Assembly: GCA_029379385.1 (NCBI GenBank)
Contig: CM055617.1
Span: 17,244,679-17,308,678, forward strand
DNA: 64,000 bases
DNA from: Quillaja saponaria
Lineage: Eukaryota > Streptophyta > Magnoliopsida > Fabales > Quillajaceae
Direction of reading: 5' to 3'
Part shown: piece by piece, positions 35,570 through 45,959 of the stretch
How the letters are laid out: each line of letters opens with the position of its first letter
How positions within the stretch are numbered: position 1 is the first letter of the stretch
Notes under the pieces: model-generated
The model's input: the letters and a program-made list of their open reading frames with translations, nothing else
The model's database searches: none
Told to the model about the DNA's origin: nothing
Made by a program: the position numbers and the translations under genes

Positions 35570-35581
35570 TTTCTTGTAGTG
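35570..35581 (+). repeat. Right TIR of CACTA element
   Basis: TTTCTTGTAGTG, the inverse of the left TIR, followed by the TAA target duplication. Confidence 0.9.
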
Positions 35582-35682
35582 TAAAACCAAGGTTTCAAGA
35601 TTACATTTAATCCATCTAATATTTTCACCAAAAACAACATAAGGAAACCTGAATACAAAAATCAGAGTACATTATAGAAAAA

Positions 35683-36228
35683 CTAATTAAGCATTAAGTA
35701 CATTAAAAGAAAAAATATCCAATTTACACTCCTATATCCTATCCAATTGACAAACATCTCATTACCTAGATTATCCTTCCAAATTGCCCACTCGGGTGAA
35801 GTTTCCACCAAATTAATATAGTTCTCTTGGTCATATTTTTCTCTAAAATTTTGTCTTTTCATTTCAATATCTAGCAAAACTTCCATTGGATCAACACACA
35901 TCTCCTTTCGAATGAGATTATGAATGAGATGACATGTAGTGATAATATTAGCGCATGCGTATCAATACCATAAAAACAAGTGTTCCAAAATATATTCCAT
36001 CGCATCTTAAGCAATGCAAAACTCCACTCAATTACATTCCTAGCTACTGAATGCTTCATATTAATAAACTTTTCACGATCGATTGGTTGACAACCAGCTC
36101 TTTACATATTGAAATGATATATTTGCCCTCAATAAGGCGCAAGAAAACCATTACCATTTGTGTGAACGACATCAATAAGATAATAATATACTATACAAAG
36201 GAAAAAAAAAAAAAACACTTTTAGAGTG

Positions 36229-36261
<33 letters not shown>

Positions 36262-36847
36262 TATTTATTTAACAAGTTGAATGCTACCTAAGATTTTGTC
36301 TCATCATGAGGTATTTTTAATGGATGTCTTCTATTCAGTGCATCTCTAAGTGCATATCTCTTGAACACGACATTGGTTGCAATTTCCCCTTTCCTTGTTC
36401 GGTATCTTGGTTTAGCAATATTAGGCACTTTCAATTTCATATAAAATGGTCATCCGAGAAATGTAAAGGATACTATTAATAGATGAAAAAATATGCTAGA
36501 AAACCCATCTTCACCATTTACACCTTCTATCCATACAATTCTCATGAATTGGTTATAGTATCTTGAATAAAATTTTATGCAAGCATAACATAGCTCGTAA
36601 GACAAGCTAGGTGGAAATGCCTACTATTGATCTCGGTTGATCACTTTAGTCGATTTTTTAATAGACCATTTTTTTCATCATGTGCAAGTATATTCAAGAA
36701 AAGTGCAACCTTCTCCTCAACAAACATGTTTTTTGTATCTCTAAGGCCACCAAAAGTACGAAGCATTTTACATAGTGTATAGAATGTGTGCCTATCCATT
36801 CTATGTTGCTCAATACAACTTAAATCAGTACCAATAAACTCATTCAC
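35683..36847 (-). pseudogene. PIF/Harbinger (HARBI1-type) transposase, broken
   Basis: At 36847-36641 the N-terminal helix-turn-helix part reads CIEQHRMDRHTFYTLCKMLR and TFGGLRDTKNMFVEEKVALF, then LNILAHDEKN. The DDE core shows KPRYRTRKGEIATNV near 36,410. It then jumps to RYALRDALNRRHPLKIPHDE, so the segment between them that normally carries the second Asp is deleted. The C-terminal part resumes past an (ATT)n run with NGFLAPY, QPIDREKFINMKHSVARNVI EWSF and LKMRWNIFW at 36,140-35,960, then CVDPMEVLLDIEM. It once cut and pasted the element at 3-bp targets. Confidence 0.8.
36230..36263 (+). repeat. (ATT)n microsatellite in Harbinger transposase relic
   Basis: About ten TTA/ATT triplets followed by a 'tttattta' tail. 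They interrupt the transposase relic between two conserved blocks. Confidence 0.85.
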
Positions 36848-36878
36848 ATTTCCAAGACTTTAAGCTCTCTTACCCTTA

Positions 36879-36892
36879 TACCAAACACACCC
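36879..36892 (-). repeat. Right TIR of PIF/Harbinger element
   Basis: TACCAAACACACCC, the exact inverse of the left TIR, followed by TTG. Confidence 0.8.
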
Positions 36893-36972
36893 TTGTTTGT
36901 AATCAATGTGGTTAACTCTCCTGGTATAATTTACAATACTTGTTTTTGATTCTAATATAGAGATTATAATGA

Positions 36973-37930
36973 ATGGCAGATTTTATAGCTTCCAATAGTA
37001 TCTCAGTGATGATTTTAATATTCTTGATGGGGTTTTGATAGAAATATTTGGAAAGGTTTCTCTTAAACCATTATTCAAGTTCAAATGTGTTTCTAAGAGC
37101 TGGCTTTCTCTGATTTCTAAGCCTTGTTTTGCCAATTTTTGTTTTTTTTTTCCAAGAAATAATATGAAGGACTCACCAATATCATCTATTAATTCGGTTT
37201 TTGCATCGACTGTCCTCTTACCCAATGGACGTTGACAACAACAGTTGTAGTTGTAGTTCCTATGCTACACTTATGCTATATCCTGATTTCACTTCCTCAA
37301 GCTTTTCACTAAGTTTCCTTCCCATTCCTACCACCGAAAATGTGGACTGGCACCATACAATGTTAGCATCAGCAATGGTTTATTGTTATGCTACATTCGA
37401 CAATGGATTATTGTTCTACTTTATCAAATACACTAGGTTCATGATGAAAACCAAGTTTTACATTTGCAATCCCTTCACCATGATACAGCAGCCGGTTTGT
37501 AACCATTACTATATAGTCAGGTATACACCACTATTCAATTTTGAGGTCTTCTCTTCTACAATAGGAGCTTGGAGTGAAAACAAGTTCCACTACCCTTATA
37601 ATAGCTAATGTCCTAAATATCAGGTAAGTATTGCTTACAAATGGTATTATGCATTATCTGGACATCAACATCAGAAGTGTCATAGCATATAATCCAGACA
37701 AGAATGTGAAGCAATGCTGCTTTATTAGCTTTCCTAATGACAATGTAGAGTTTGCATTAAAATTGCTACTTAGTGTTTCTTATGGCCATGTTCGTCATAT
37801 TGAGGTTGATGAGTTTAGTGAGGATTTGTTTTTGAGTGTATGGGTGTTCTTGGACTATGATACTAAGGAATGACAATTAGAGCACCAGATTGATTGGAGA
37901 CATTTATTGTTGCTAAATGATCAGGGTTAA
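36973..37930 (+). pseudogene. F-box protein pseudogene
   Basis: The ATG at 36973 starts MADFIASN; after a frameshift the F-box motif reads YLSDDFNILDGVLIEIFGKV, SLKPLFKFKCVSKSWLSLIS and KPCFANF (to about 37137). A second frame (37201-37608) has YICNPFT, as in F-box-associated domains. A third (37631-37873) has NGIMHYLDINIRSVIAYNPD, YGHVRHIEVDEFSEDLFLSV and WVFLDYDTKE, then a stop and QLEHQIDWRHLLLLNDQG. Intact relatives bind SKP1 and select substrates for ubiquitination. At least three frame changes and one in-frame stop make it a relic. It starts about 80 bp outside the Harbinger TIR and is the only host-gene-derived sequence I recognise with confidence. Confidence 0.8.
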
Positions 37931-38789
37931 CTACTTCATTAAACAATATGATCTTACTACAAGAATCTATCAACTAACCTGACTGGCATTTCACCCTTTC
38001 AACTCGAATGTCTTGTATTGGTCATTTTCATTCCTTCCACATTGCAGAATGTTGTCCCTCAACCTTGCAACACAAAAGTTGCAACAAGTTTGTCATGTCG
38101 AAGACGATGTAATTCCCTTTCTGCTTCTTACTAAGCCAACACCTATTACTCAAGCTCAAGCTTAAGCTCCTCAACCTCTAGCATCTTTGTTAGAGAAATG
38201 TCTTATTCTACAAGATTCCATAAGGTTTAGAAAAAGGCGCAAGAAGGTGGCAAGGTCCATTAAGGTTCTAGAAGGTGGTGGAACATTTTGAAAGGTTATA
38301 GAAGATTCTAAAACCCTATGAAAGAATGGAGAACAACCAAGTCAATGTTAATTTACAAGATTGTGAGCCTATTTGCAATATTGTTAATGATATTGGCAAA
38401 ATACTAGTAAAGTTTGATACTATATTGGTTATAAATGTATTCTATGGAATATAATTATTAGTTTTTTATTACTTTAATCTCTTAGTAATAAATTTGTTAA
38501 TCTCCATAAATTTGACTTCAAAGCGTAATACCCTGGTTTAGAAGCAAGCCATCTTTAATAGCTAATGAAAAATACAACATTGCAGACATGAAACAACTTA
38601 AGTCAATGTTTTTCAATCTAATAGCAGGCTTGTTGAAACGCTACATTCGTGTTCTTGAATATTTTATCTGCCAACAAATATTCCACGAATCTAGGTTCAC
38701 AAGCCATTCCACCTTTGATGCTATGAATTTAATCTTCACTATATATATAAGAATTTTACATATAGAAAGGGCTAGGCTACACTCCAAAG
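37931..38789. other. Flank between F-box relic and secreted-peptide-like ORF; no gene seen
   Basis: 37,990-38,110 may be the decayed C-terminus of the F-box protein. 38,190-38,320 holds 'ttctagaaggtgg'-type words resembling copia LTR text, too short to call. The rest is AT-rich. Confidence 0.3.
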
Positions 38790-39019
38790 ATGGCACAGTT
38801 CTTAACTAAAAGCAAAAGCTTGTTATACTTCCTCATATTTCTATCTATAGTTTTTTCTCTCATGAAGGATTCAGTTTCACATGCTAGACCATTGTTGTCT
38901 CTTGTTAGAGTTTTGGGAACAAATTAGAAATTGCATACAAAATGAGACTTAGAACTTTGGCAATGATGCTTCCAAGGGGTTTTGCGCCACCATTAGGACT
39001 ACGTCCAGGCATAAACTGA
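38790..39019 (+). pseudogene. Possible small secreted-peptide precursor, frameshifted
   Basis: The ATG at 38790 opens a 45-residue frame to a stop at 38925-38927. It begins MAQFLTKSKSLLYFLIFLSI and continues VFSLMKDSVSHARPLLSL: a textbook signal peptide (basic n-region, ~16-residue hydrophobic core, likely cleavage near SHA). In another frame 38942-39019 reads MRLRTLAMMLPRGFAPPLGL and ends RPGIN, with a natural stop. If one frame shift joins them, the product would be a ~75-residue precursor with a Pro/Gly-rich C-terminus. The tail has a loose LP[KR]G...PP...N resemblance to IDA-like peptides but lacks their PSxPSxRHN end. Family not established; it may be a chance pairing. Confidence 0.35.
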
Positions 39020-42000
39020 ATCGTGCTAACTATGCCTTTCAGCATCAACATCAATGCATATATGTTTAGAGTTCTTCATATATTGTGTACTACCAAAAGA
39101 ATTTATTCATATTTATTTGTAAGTTTTTCATTATCATTATCTTTAATATCTTGTACGACATCTTCATGTAAAAAATACAAAGAAAGTAAGCACTAGCTCC
39201 TAAGAATAATGTGATGATCACTTATGTGGATGGTGCTTAATTTATTCAACCATGTTAATACATGGATGATAGCTGTTGAGAAGCATTTCAATGGTTGTAT
39301 AGAGTCTAGATAATGTATTAGATGTGTTTATGTAACATGTAAATAAAAAAAATTACAGCAAAGGATAGAAATTTATTAATAACACAATATTTATACTAGT
39401 GTGGAAAACATTCAAACAAAAATTTATATTTTAAATTGTCCAACTATAAATAATAGCACTGTGTTGCATAGATTGGACAATACATAATAACACTATGTTT
39501 CATATCTTAGTCGCCAGCCTCACACTTATCATCTAGCTGGCTGTAATTAGAGGTGGAAATAATTCGATAATAATTGAATTGAAACCGAATTTCATTTTTG
39601 TTCGGTTTTGTTATGTTTTGGTTGATTTTATTGATTACTATTTAACTAAAATCGAAATTATTGATTCGGTTTCTATACTACCTCGTTTTAACAGAAATTA
39701 TTTTTATATTTACAAAAATTATGTCAATTTGAGCTTTACTTTTGTGGCACACAATAATATTATTTTTGTTTTTTAAAAAATAAAATATATTTGCTTATCT
39801 CTCTACTGACTTAAGCATTGAAATGATAATAGGTTCATAGGACCACTACGTAGGTCTATTAAAGATCAGGGGAGAAGATCTTGTGATCAGCTCTTCAGCT
39901 TGGACAAAGTCCAACATTAATGTTTAGGTTTTTGATTTACACACAGCTCTCCAATTCTCTTTACCGAGCTAAAGATCCTAGTTTCATGGGTGACATTCAC
40001 TTCCAGATCTTTTTCCAGGTGAATTATAGAAGCTGTACAAAAACTATTTCTATAAACAATATGATTTTGGTGTTGTATGTACCTTCCATACCAACTGGCA
40101 AAGCCCTATTATTTATGGATAGCCTGTAAACTTCAACAATACCAGCTATAAAGCTTGCCCAACCTCACACATTTCACACACTGGCAACTTGAGTAATGGA
40201 GGACCACCTGAAGTATTAGGGACATCATGGCACCCAATTGGCTAGAAGACGGAAGCTGTCAGCCGTCCCACGCATTGCCATCCATATCCACAAGGGGTGG
40301 CCTCCTCCTACTATTCGTTAGCCTAGATAAGGACTGAGAGTAACTCAAACATGGGCCGCTAGCTCAAGTGGGAAAGATGGGCCTAAAAACTTTGCATAGC
40401 GACCCATTAGCTCCATAGGTAGGTCTAAGCACAGCCTGGAAGGAAGGAAATAAGCTCAGCAGCTCGGTTGGACATTCTTTGAGCTTGGCTTGGCTTGCCA
40501 AGGCCCAGACCCACCATCCTACACTCAGCCCATTTAAAAAGGCTCACCAGATTAGTTGGACAGACCAAATCGACCTAACAAGCTCAAATCCAATTATGAA
40601 AATTGTTTTTTAGCCCCTAAAATCTCAACTTAACAAAATTTCCTAATATTATAATAATATTCGTACATTTGGCACAAACATTTCACATATTTACTAAGAT
40701 GGCCAGAAATGTTTATAAAATTAGGCTGTAATTTAAATATTCCCAATGTTTCTCAAATCTTTGTATAATTACACGAATAGCCCAAGGATCTTATGCACAT
40801 TCACACATGGCCTGAAATGTTATGTACTAACATAATAGGCCCAAATATTTTACATAATATCAAATTAGCCCCTAAATTTTAAAATATTTTAAATTTTTGT
40901 ACTTGATTATTTTTATAATTAGGTCACCAGTAATTTCATAATTTATCAGTTTTGTCAAAGAACCTTGCATTGCTTACAATTATGCCTCCAAGTCCTCATA
41001 AATTCAAATTAATTGCATAAAATGCTTGCAAACTTCCATAATTTTATAGAAGTGTCTATTAACTTTGTATGTCCAGACAAGTCGCCTTCAATTAAAATCA
41101 TTTTATGAATATGTCCCAAGCTCCCGAACTTGGGTTAAGACAACAAAAAATAATTTATTTTGTTTGTTTTCATATGAGTAAACACATAAAATGGATTTAT
41201 GTTTTGAATTAAGGATTAATTGGAATTGCTCATTATTATTGTTTTTTGCTCGGTCCCTAGGCTTGTACTAAAATGTTGCAAGGAAGTAACTTTGCATTAT
41301 AAGTACCCCAAGTTATATATTTCCACTACACTTGGCACGTAAACAACATAATTGCTTAATGCGCCATGATTTAAATTATTCAACAACAATTTATGAGCTC
41401 GACTAACCATTAGAATTGTGAGGCCATCACAAAGATGAGCATAGCCACTAACTTAACGAGGTAATTATCATTTTAAAGCATAGTGGATTGATAACTCTCC
41501 TTGTCTACACCCTACAATTCACAATTTAGGATCAAGCTATTAAATTGATCACCTTATCAACTTGATTGGGTAATTGCATTTTATTTTTTATATTTCATTG
41601 CATAATTACTAATCATAAAACATTAATGCTTGTCTTACCCTTATATATGTCTAATGAATTTTGTATCAAGATTGGCTATTGGGCCATAGTTGCAAGGAAT
41701 TCTTATAGCTGGAGCAGAAAATGAGAGGCATGGCCCCCAACAACCAATCAATGAGGTAACCAAGAAACCTAATGTGGAATAAAGGTCGAAGATCACCTTG
41801 GGCTGCTCAGCTTGATAAGTGACTGATCTCCCATATAATGCTTAAAATGCTGATACGGAAGGCCGATAGGCATTAGTCCTATGACCTGATTCACCCCTAA
41901 GTCAGTCAAGAGAGAATGCGCGAATGCTAAGAAGTGTTCCCCTCCCATGGACCTTAAAAGTTCAACCCCAAGCCCATGGCATGACACCCTAAGAAGTTGG

Positions 42001-42214
42001 TAGGGCTGACTACTACATTAGAGCCTATAAGGCTACGCTCATATATAGTTATTGCCAAAGGTACAAAAGCTCATAATAAGCTTGACTTCATGGAACCTTA
42101 ATGACTGAACTAGAGCCAAGATAAAGTCAACTATAGGCAAGACAAAAGGGTCTGACCTGCCAAAGAGCTCCATTTTTGTAAACACAACAAAGGGTACTCT
42201 GAGCATATAGCTTG
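39020..42214. other. Intergenic DNA with an LTR-terminus-like fragment; no gene seen
   Basis: 39,550-39,700 contains 'aaaccgaattt'/'ttcggtttt' words typical of a widespread plant non-coding repeat. 39,810-39,930 matches 56,590-56,710 and is listed separately. 40,150-40,600 is less AT-rich than the surroundings but carries no open frame. 40,600-41,700 is AT-rich. 41,700-42,214 has no recognisable protein and ends at the chromovirus 5' LTR. Confidence 0.35.
39810..39930 (+). repeat. LTR-terminus-like fragment, copy 1
   Basis: 'gacttaagcattgaaatg', 'accactacgtaggtctatta' and 'gtgatcagctcttcagcttg' match a segment at 56,590-56,710 in the same orientation. Similar 'gacttaagcatcggagtg'-type text is known from the 3' end of some plant Ty3/gypsy LTRs; family assignment is inference. 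Confidence 0.5.
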
Positions 42215-43276
42215 TGTAACACCCGTGAACTACTGACAAAGAGGTTAAAGGTACATGATCGATTTTAATGTATCGAGACATAAATTCTTGTTGAATATTT
42301 ATGATGAAGGAGTAAAAGATAGTTTTAATTGTGTGATTTTAAATTTTGAGAGGAATATGCATATAGGGTTTATTAAATATATCGTCATGGTAGAAAAGGA
42401 TAAAATATTAATTTTGCTCACATATTAGGATAGTGAATGAAAGAAATATAAAATAAGTTAGAGATAAATTATAATTGTCTAGTGCAAGTCCAGTGTAGGA
42501 TGAATATGTATAAATTAAGGATTTAATTGAAAGTAGGAAACATAAAGGATTAAATAGAAAATCAAGAAGTTATGGACTAAAATGAAAGAAATGAAAAACG
42601 TAGGGGTTCTAAGTAGAAAATGGTGGAAGCATGTATTAATTAGTAGACAAGTGCATTTATGAAAGAATTATGGTGCCTCCAAAAACCATGATTTTGGAAA
42701 GTAGTTTGCATATAGAAGCTAGGTGGCATGAGGATGGAATGGCTAGGTGCAAAGAATGCTATGTGTTAAGACAAGAAACAATGTGCATTTATGGTGAAGT
42801 AAATGTGCAATAAATGGAAGTAATGATGAGAGTTAAGAGTGTGACACTTGGCATGATTGGAAGCTAGAAGAATATTTGGCCATAATGAGAAATAATGATG
42901 GTGTAAGAGCTTGTAAGTGGTCGGTTTTGTATAGGAATAAGAGAAGGTGATGTGTTTTGTAATGGAGGGGTGGAAGAATGAGGTGTCAAAAGGAGAAGTC
43001 ATTGTTGCATGCAATAGGTGAGGTGGTGGCAAGGAAGGATACATTGCAAGGCTTAGGTGGCAAGGTATGGAGAAGAGAAATTAAGGAAGGAATAATGTAG
43101 GGCAACGGTGGTGTGAAGAGATATGAAGGTGACGACTAGATAAGAGAGGAATAATTTGTTATATAAGCTATTCCCATACAAAGACTTGAAATGGATGGGA
43201 AGTGATAGGCAATCATGATTAGGAATATGAATAAAATAGTAGGAAATTAGGAATTCATGAATTAGGGAATATTAGT

Positions 43277-43287
43277 GCTTTTATATA
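43277..43287 (+). promoter_or_regulatory. Putative LTR TATA box
   Basis: TTTTATATAGG, conserved at about 53,459-53,469 in the 3' LTR, is followed by a GA-rich stretch ('agagagagaaagagagg'). Position suggests the U3/R boundary; inference. Confidence 0.4.
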
Positions 43288-44647
43288 GGCGTCAAACTAT
43301 GATCAAGAAAGGGGTTAGGGAGAAAATAAGATAGGAAATGTGAGAGAAACAAAAAGAGAGAGAAAGAGAGGAAGTTTGGTTAAACACAAACCGAGCATCG
43401 GAATTGAGTGAAATTTGGAGGAGTAATTCATTTCACATTGAGAATTCCAAATCTATCATTGCATGTATGATCAAGAGACTCAAGGATAAAGATTTTGAGT
43501 TGGCCAAAATTAACGTATAAAGATTCTTAAACTTGAGCTATTGAAGTTGATTATAACTAATTGATAATGTTAATTCATGATTTAGGGTGAATTCTAGCTG
43601 AATTATGTCAATAAAATGGAATTATAATTGATCTATGAAAAATTGATTATGTACGAATTTAGGAATAAATTACATAGTAAATTGATTAAATCGCATAGGT
43701 GGCCCATACTTGAATTTTTAGAAGTGGACCAAGTGTTGGAAAAAAATGGTTAATTGGATATGGTGAAAATTAATTATCACAAATAGTTCATGAATTGATG
43801 GAAATAAGTGTTGATTGAGACACATAGTTAAAAAAACTAGTGTTTTATTATATAGTCATGTAATATAATTAAAGGATAAAATTGTTAATCGAAAATAGTT
43901 AGCCGAATATGCTTGGAAATATAATAATCGTATGTAATAATTAACTAAAAGAATTAGGTAAACTGAGAAGGTTAAATACAAAAATTAGAAAAGTTGGAAG
44001 TATTAAATCGATAATAAAGATTAAATTTTACTTGAGAAAAGTTGAGTAACCTTGACAATTGGAGTATGTTAAACTATTGAATTGGACTGTTGGATTGGAG
44101 AATTTAGACTTACACTGGACTAAGGACTAAAAATTGACTAATGGCAAAACTATAATTTTGGTAACACGGTAACAAGTGGTTATATGCATATTCCTATCAA
44201 ATGTGATTTTGAGTTTGCGAGAGTTAAAATATCGTTTTTACTCCTTAAACCTCCTTTGTATGCATGCATTGATTATGCGTGATTGTTTGATGAAAATTCC
44301 ATGCTTGATGTTTATGATGAAATTGCATAGTGTGAGATTGGTTTTGTAGTTATGGAATGTGGGTCAGACTAGTTGAGTGAATTGATGTAGGCTGCATGAT
44401 CACTGAAGAGCCCGTGTGTTAGTAGGCTAGAGTAGCTGAAGCACCTATATAATGAAAGGACGGTTGTGTATCGATCCTCCTGTCTGAGCTCATGCAGACT
44501 TGTTGTAGATTTGGACCCCTTGATCACTCAGTAGCCCTGATCTGGCTAGGGATGTTTCCTAGCAGACTAGCCTAACTTGTGGATAGTTCACACATTCATA
44601 ATTGGTTTCTCATGCATGCATTGCATCTTTCCTATTTTATAATTTTA

Positions 44648-44687
<40 letters not shown>
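44648..44687 (+). repeat. Compound (TA)n(TG)n microsatellite
   Basis: Seven or so TA units run into about thirteen TG units. The matching place in the 3' LTR (about 54,770-54,785) has only a short 'atatatatgtata'. Confidence 0.9.
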
Positions 44688-44967
44688 TTATCTACTAAGA
44701 TTTTTGTTTCACTATTTTCAAAATGGTGTCTCAGATTGATTTGCTAATATAAAGATGCAATATGTGAGTGGTAGCACTTTGTAGTGGTCTTGGATGTAGC
44801 AGGTTGGTCTTACATATCATATACAATAGTATGTAGTTCTCATGGGGGAGTACGTATACATGGATCCTATAGTCAGAATGTAACCTATGGGTGATGTCAA
44901 TGGGGTGTCCGGTTAGTAAGGTCCAGGTGGTGGTAGTGTTGCAGGTGAGAGTGTTGGTAGTAGTGTT

Positions 44968-45219
44968 GTGATTGAGGAGATTGAGGAGATTGTGAAGGAG
45001 GGTACTGGCTTAGTGAAACTAGAAATGGAGGAGTTAGTGGATGAGGTACTAGGTTTTGGAGTACCTACTATAAAGATAAAAGAGGAACTAGTATGGATTT
45101 CGGATGATGTGGAGGATGACCAAGGAGGTATTGATAAATACCATTTTGAGGATCCCTTTTGGCACGACTATGCGAGACTTATGGATATGGAAAATACCGA
45201 GGATATCTGGGTATACTAA
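44968..45219 (+). other. ORF inside the LTR, with a decayed match in the other LTR
   Basis: The open frame (83 residues) is acidic: EELVDEVLGFGVPTIKIKEE, then LVWISDDVEDDQGGIDKYHF and EDPFWHDYARLMDMENTEDI. The 3' LTR counterpart (about 55,060-55,297) reads in the same frame as KLVDEVPGFRVPNVKIKEEL, EDDRGGIGEYHLEVPFW and NARLVEVVNTKDIRAY. The only indel noticed between the copies is 9 bases. Two in-frame stops are present in the 3' copy. It would lie in the 5' leader of the element RNA. Function unknown; it may be non-coding sequence that happens to be open. Confidence 0.4.
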
Positions 45220-45680
45220 GATGCCTTGACTGTATTCTTTTAGCATGAGTCTTATATAGACGATGATTGCATATATTGAAGGCATCATGAAGCCTTTTGT
45301 TTAGGGATAGTTAGAATACTTAGATATTATTTTCTAATCCCTTATTTTTGATGTATTAACTTCTCTTTGAAGTATGTTAACTCTGATAATTAATTACATA
45401 TATGTATATTTTAATTCGTTTTGGCATACAGGTGAATGTTTTTTTTTAGAAGGATATGATATGTCATGGCTATCAAAAGAATGTCTAAATTTATACTGAC
45501 ATTCGAATGGGTCCATATGTCATAAATAGTTTCCGCTATAATAAAAGATAAGCCATAGCACATTTATCCTATAGAAGGGTGTGGTGGAGTAGTAGGAAGT
45601 GCTATAGCATTGCTATATATTGTAGGATAATCAGGGCACTGAGGTATCTTATAGTACGCAAGGTTGTTATAGCCATTCAG

Positions 45681-45692
45681 TGGTATCAGAGC
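45681..45692 (+). other. Primer binding site of Tekay-like chromovirus
   Basis: TGGTATCAGAGC, complement of the initiator Met tRNA 3' end, one base after the 5' LTR. Confidence 0.9.
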
Positions 45693-45959
45693 AAATATTC
45701 TGGTACAAGCAGGATGATCAAAGTATTATGAAGTTATAAGTATTGGATCTTGCTTGTGATTCGAGGAACATAGAATTATGAGAAATGACTTGATGTTATA
45801 GGTATTGAATCTTAATGGTGTTTCAAGGAACGTAGAATTATAAGAAACAATTTGACGTTTTAGGAATTAATCTTTGCTGTATTTTGAGGAATATAGAATT
45901 GTTGTATGAATTGATTGGAGATTTGAGAGATTTTTTATTTGAGGTATTAACGAGTTTTC

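Larger units (their letters stand above)
29231..35581 (+). mobile_element. CACTA (En/Spm) transposon, 6,351 bp, nested in Harbinger
   Basis: It starts CACTACAAGAAA (29231-29242) and ends with its inverse, reading ...CTTGTAGTG (35573-35581); the right TIR has one change ('ttttcttgtagtg'). The 3-bp target duplication is perfect: TAA at 29228-29230 and 35582-35584. A transposase gene of the Ptta/En/Spm type lies on the plus strand in the right half. The DDE partner gene (TNPD, Transposase_21 type) was not seen, so it is probably non-autonomous. Its third recognisable block, a ~1.2 kb tandem-repeat array, lies in the gene's last intron. Confidence 0.9.
26492..36892 (-). mobile_element. PIF/Harbinger DNA transposon with a nested CACTA element
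   Basis: Terminal inverted repeats GGGTGTGTTTGGTA match exactly over 14 bp at 26492-26505 and 36879-36892. Flanks are TTA on the left and TTG on the right, one mismatch from the TTA-type 3-bp duplication of this superfamily. Both expected genes are present on the minus strand: a Myb/SANT-like ORF1 relic (about 29040-27050) and a HARBI1-type transposase relic (36847-35683). A 6,351 bp CACTA element lies between them. Without the CACTA and its duplication the element is about 4.05 kb, a normal size. Neither gene is intact. Confidence 0.8.
42215..45679 (+). repeat. 5' LTR of Tekay-like chromovirus (3,465 bp)
   Basis: It begins TGTAACACCC and ends ...GCCATTCA one base before the PBS. It aligns with 52407-55700. 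It differs by substitutions and by an ~80 bp insertion near 44,050-44,150, and by a (TA)n(TG)n tract absent from the other LTR. A TATA-like 'ttttatatagg' at 43,277-43,287 precedes a purine-rich leader. Confidence 0.85.

Noticed and set aside
38190..38320. 'ttctagaaggtgg'-type words like a copia LTR
   Set aside because: No TG...CA boundaries, partner LTR or duplication could be found.
42766..43044. Minus-strand frames in both LTRs (42,766-43,044 and 52,960-53,301) with similar proteins
   Set aside because: Similarity follows from the LTRs being copies, including the identical tract; the frames have no recognisable motif and lie in non-coding U3-like DNA.
45681..45692. tRNA-like signal from TGGTATCAGAGC strings here and at 18,160 and 23,374
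   Set aside because: These are primer binding sites next to LTRs; no cloverleaf surrounds them.
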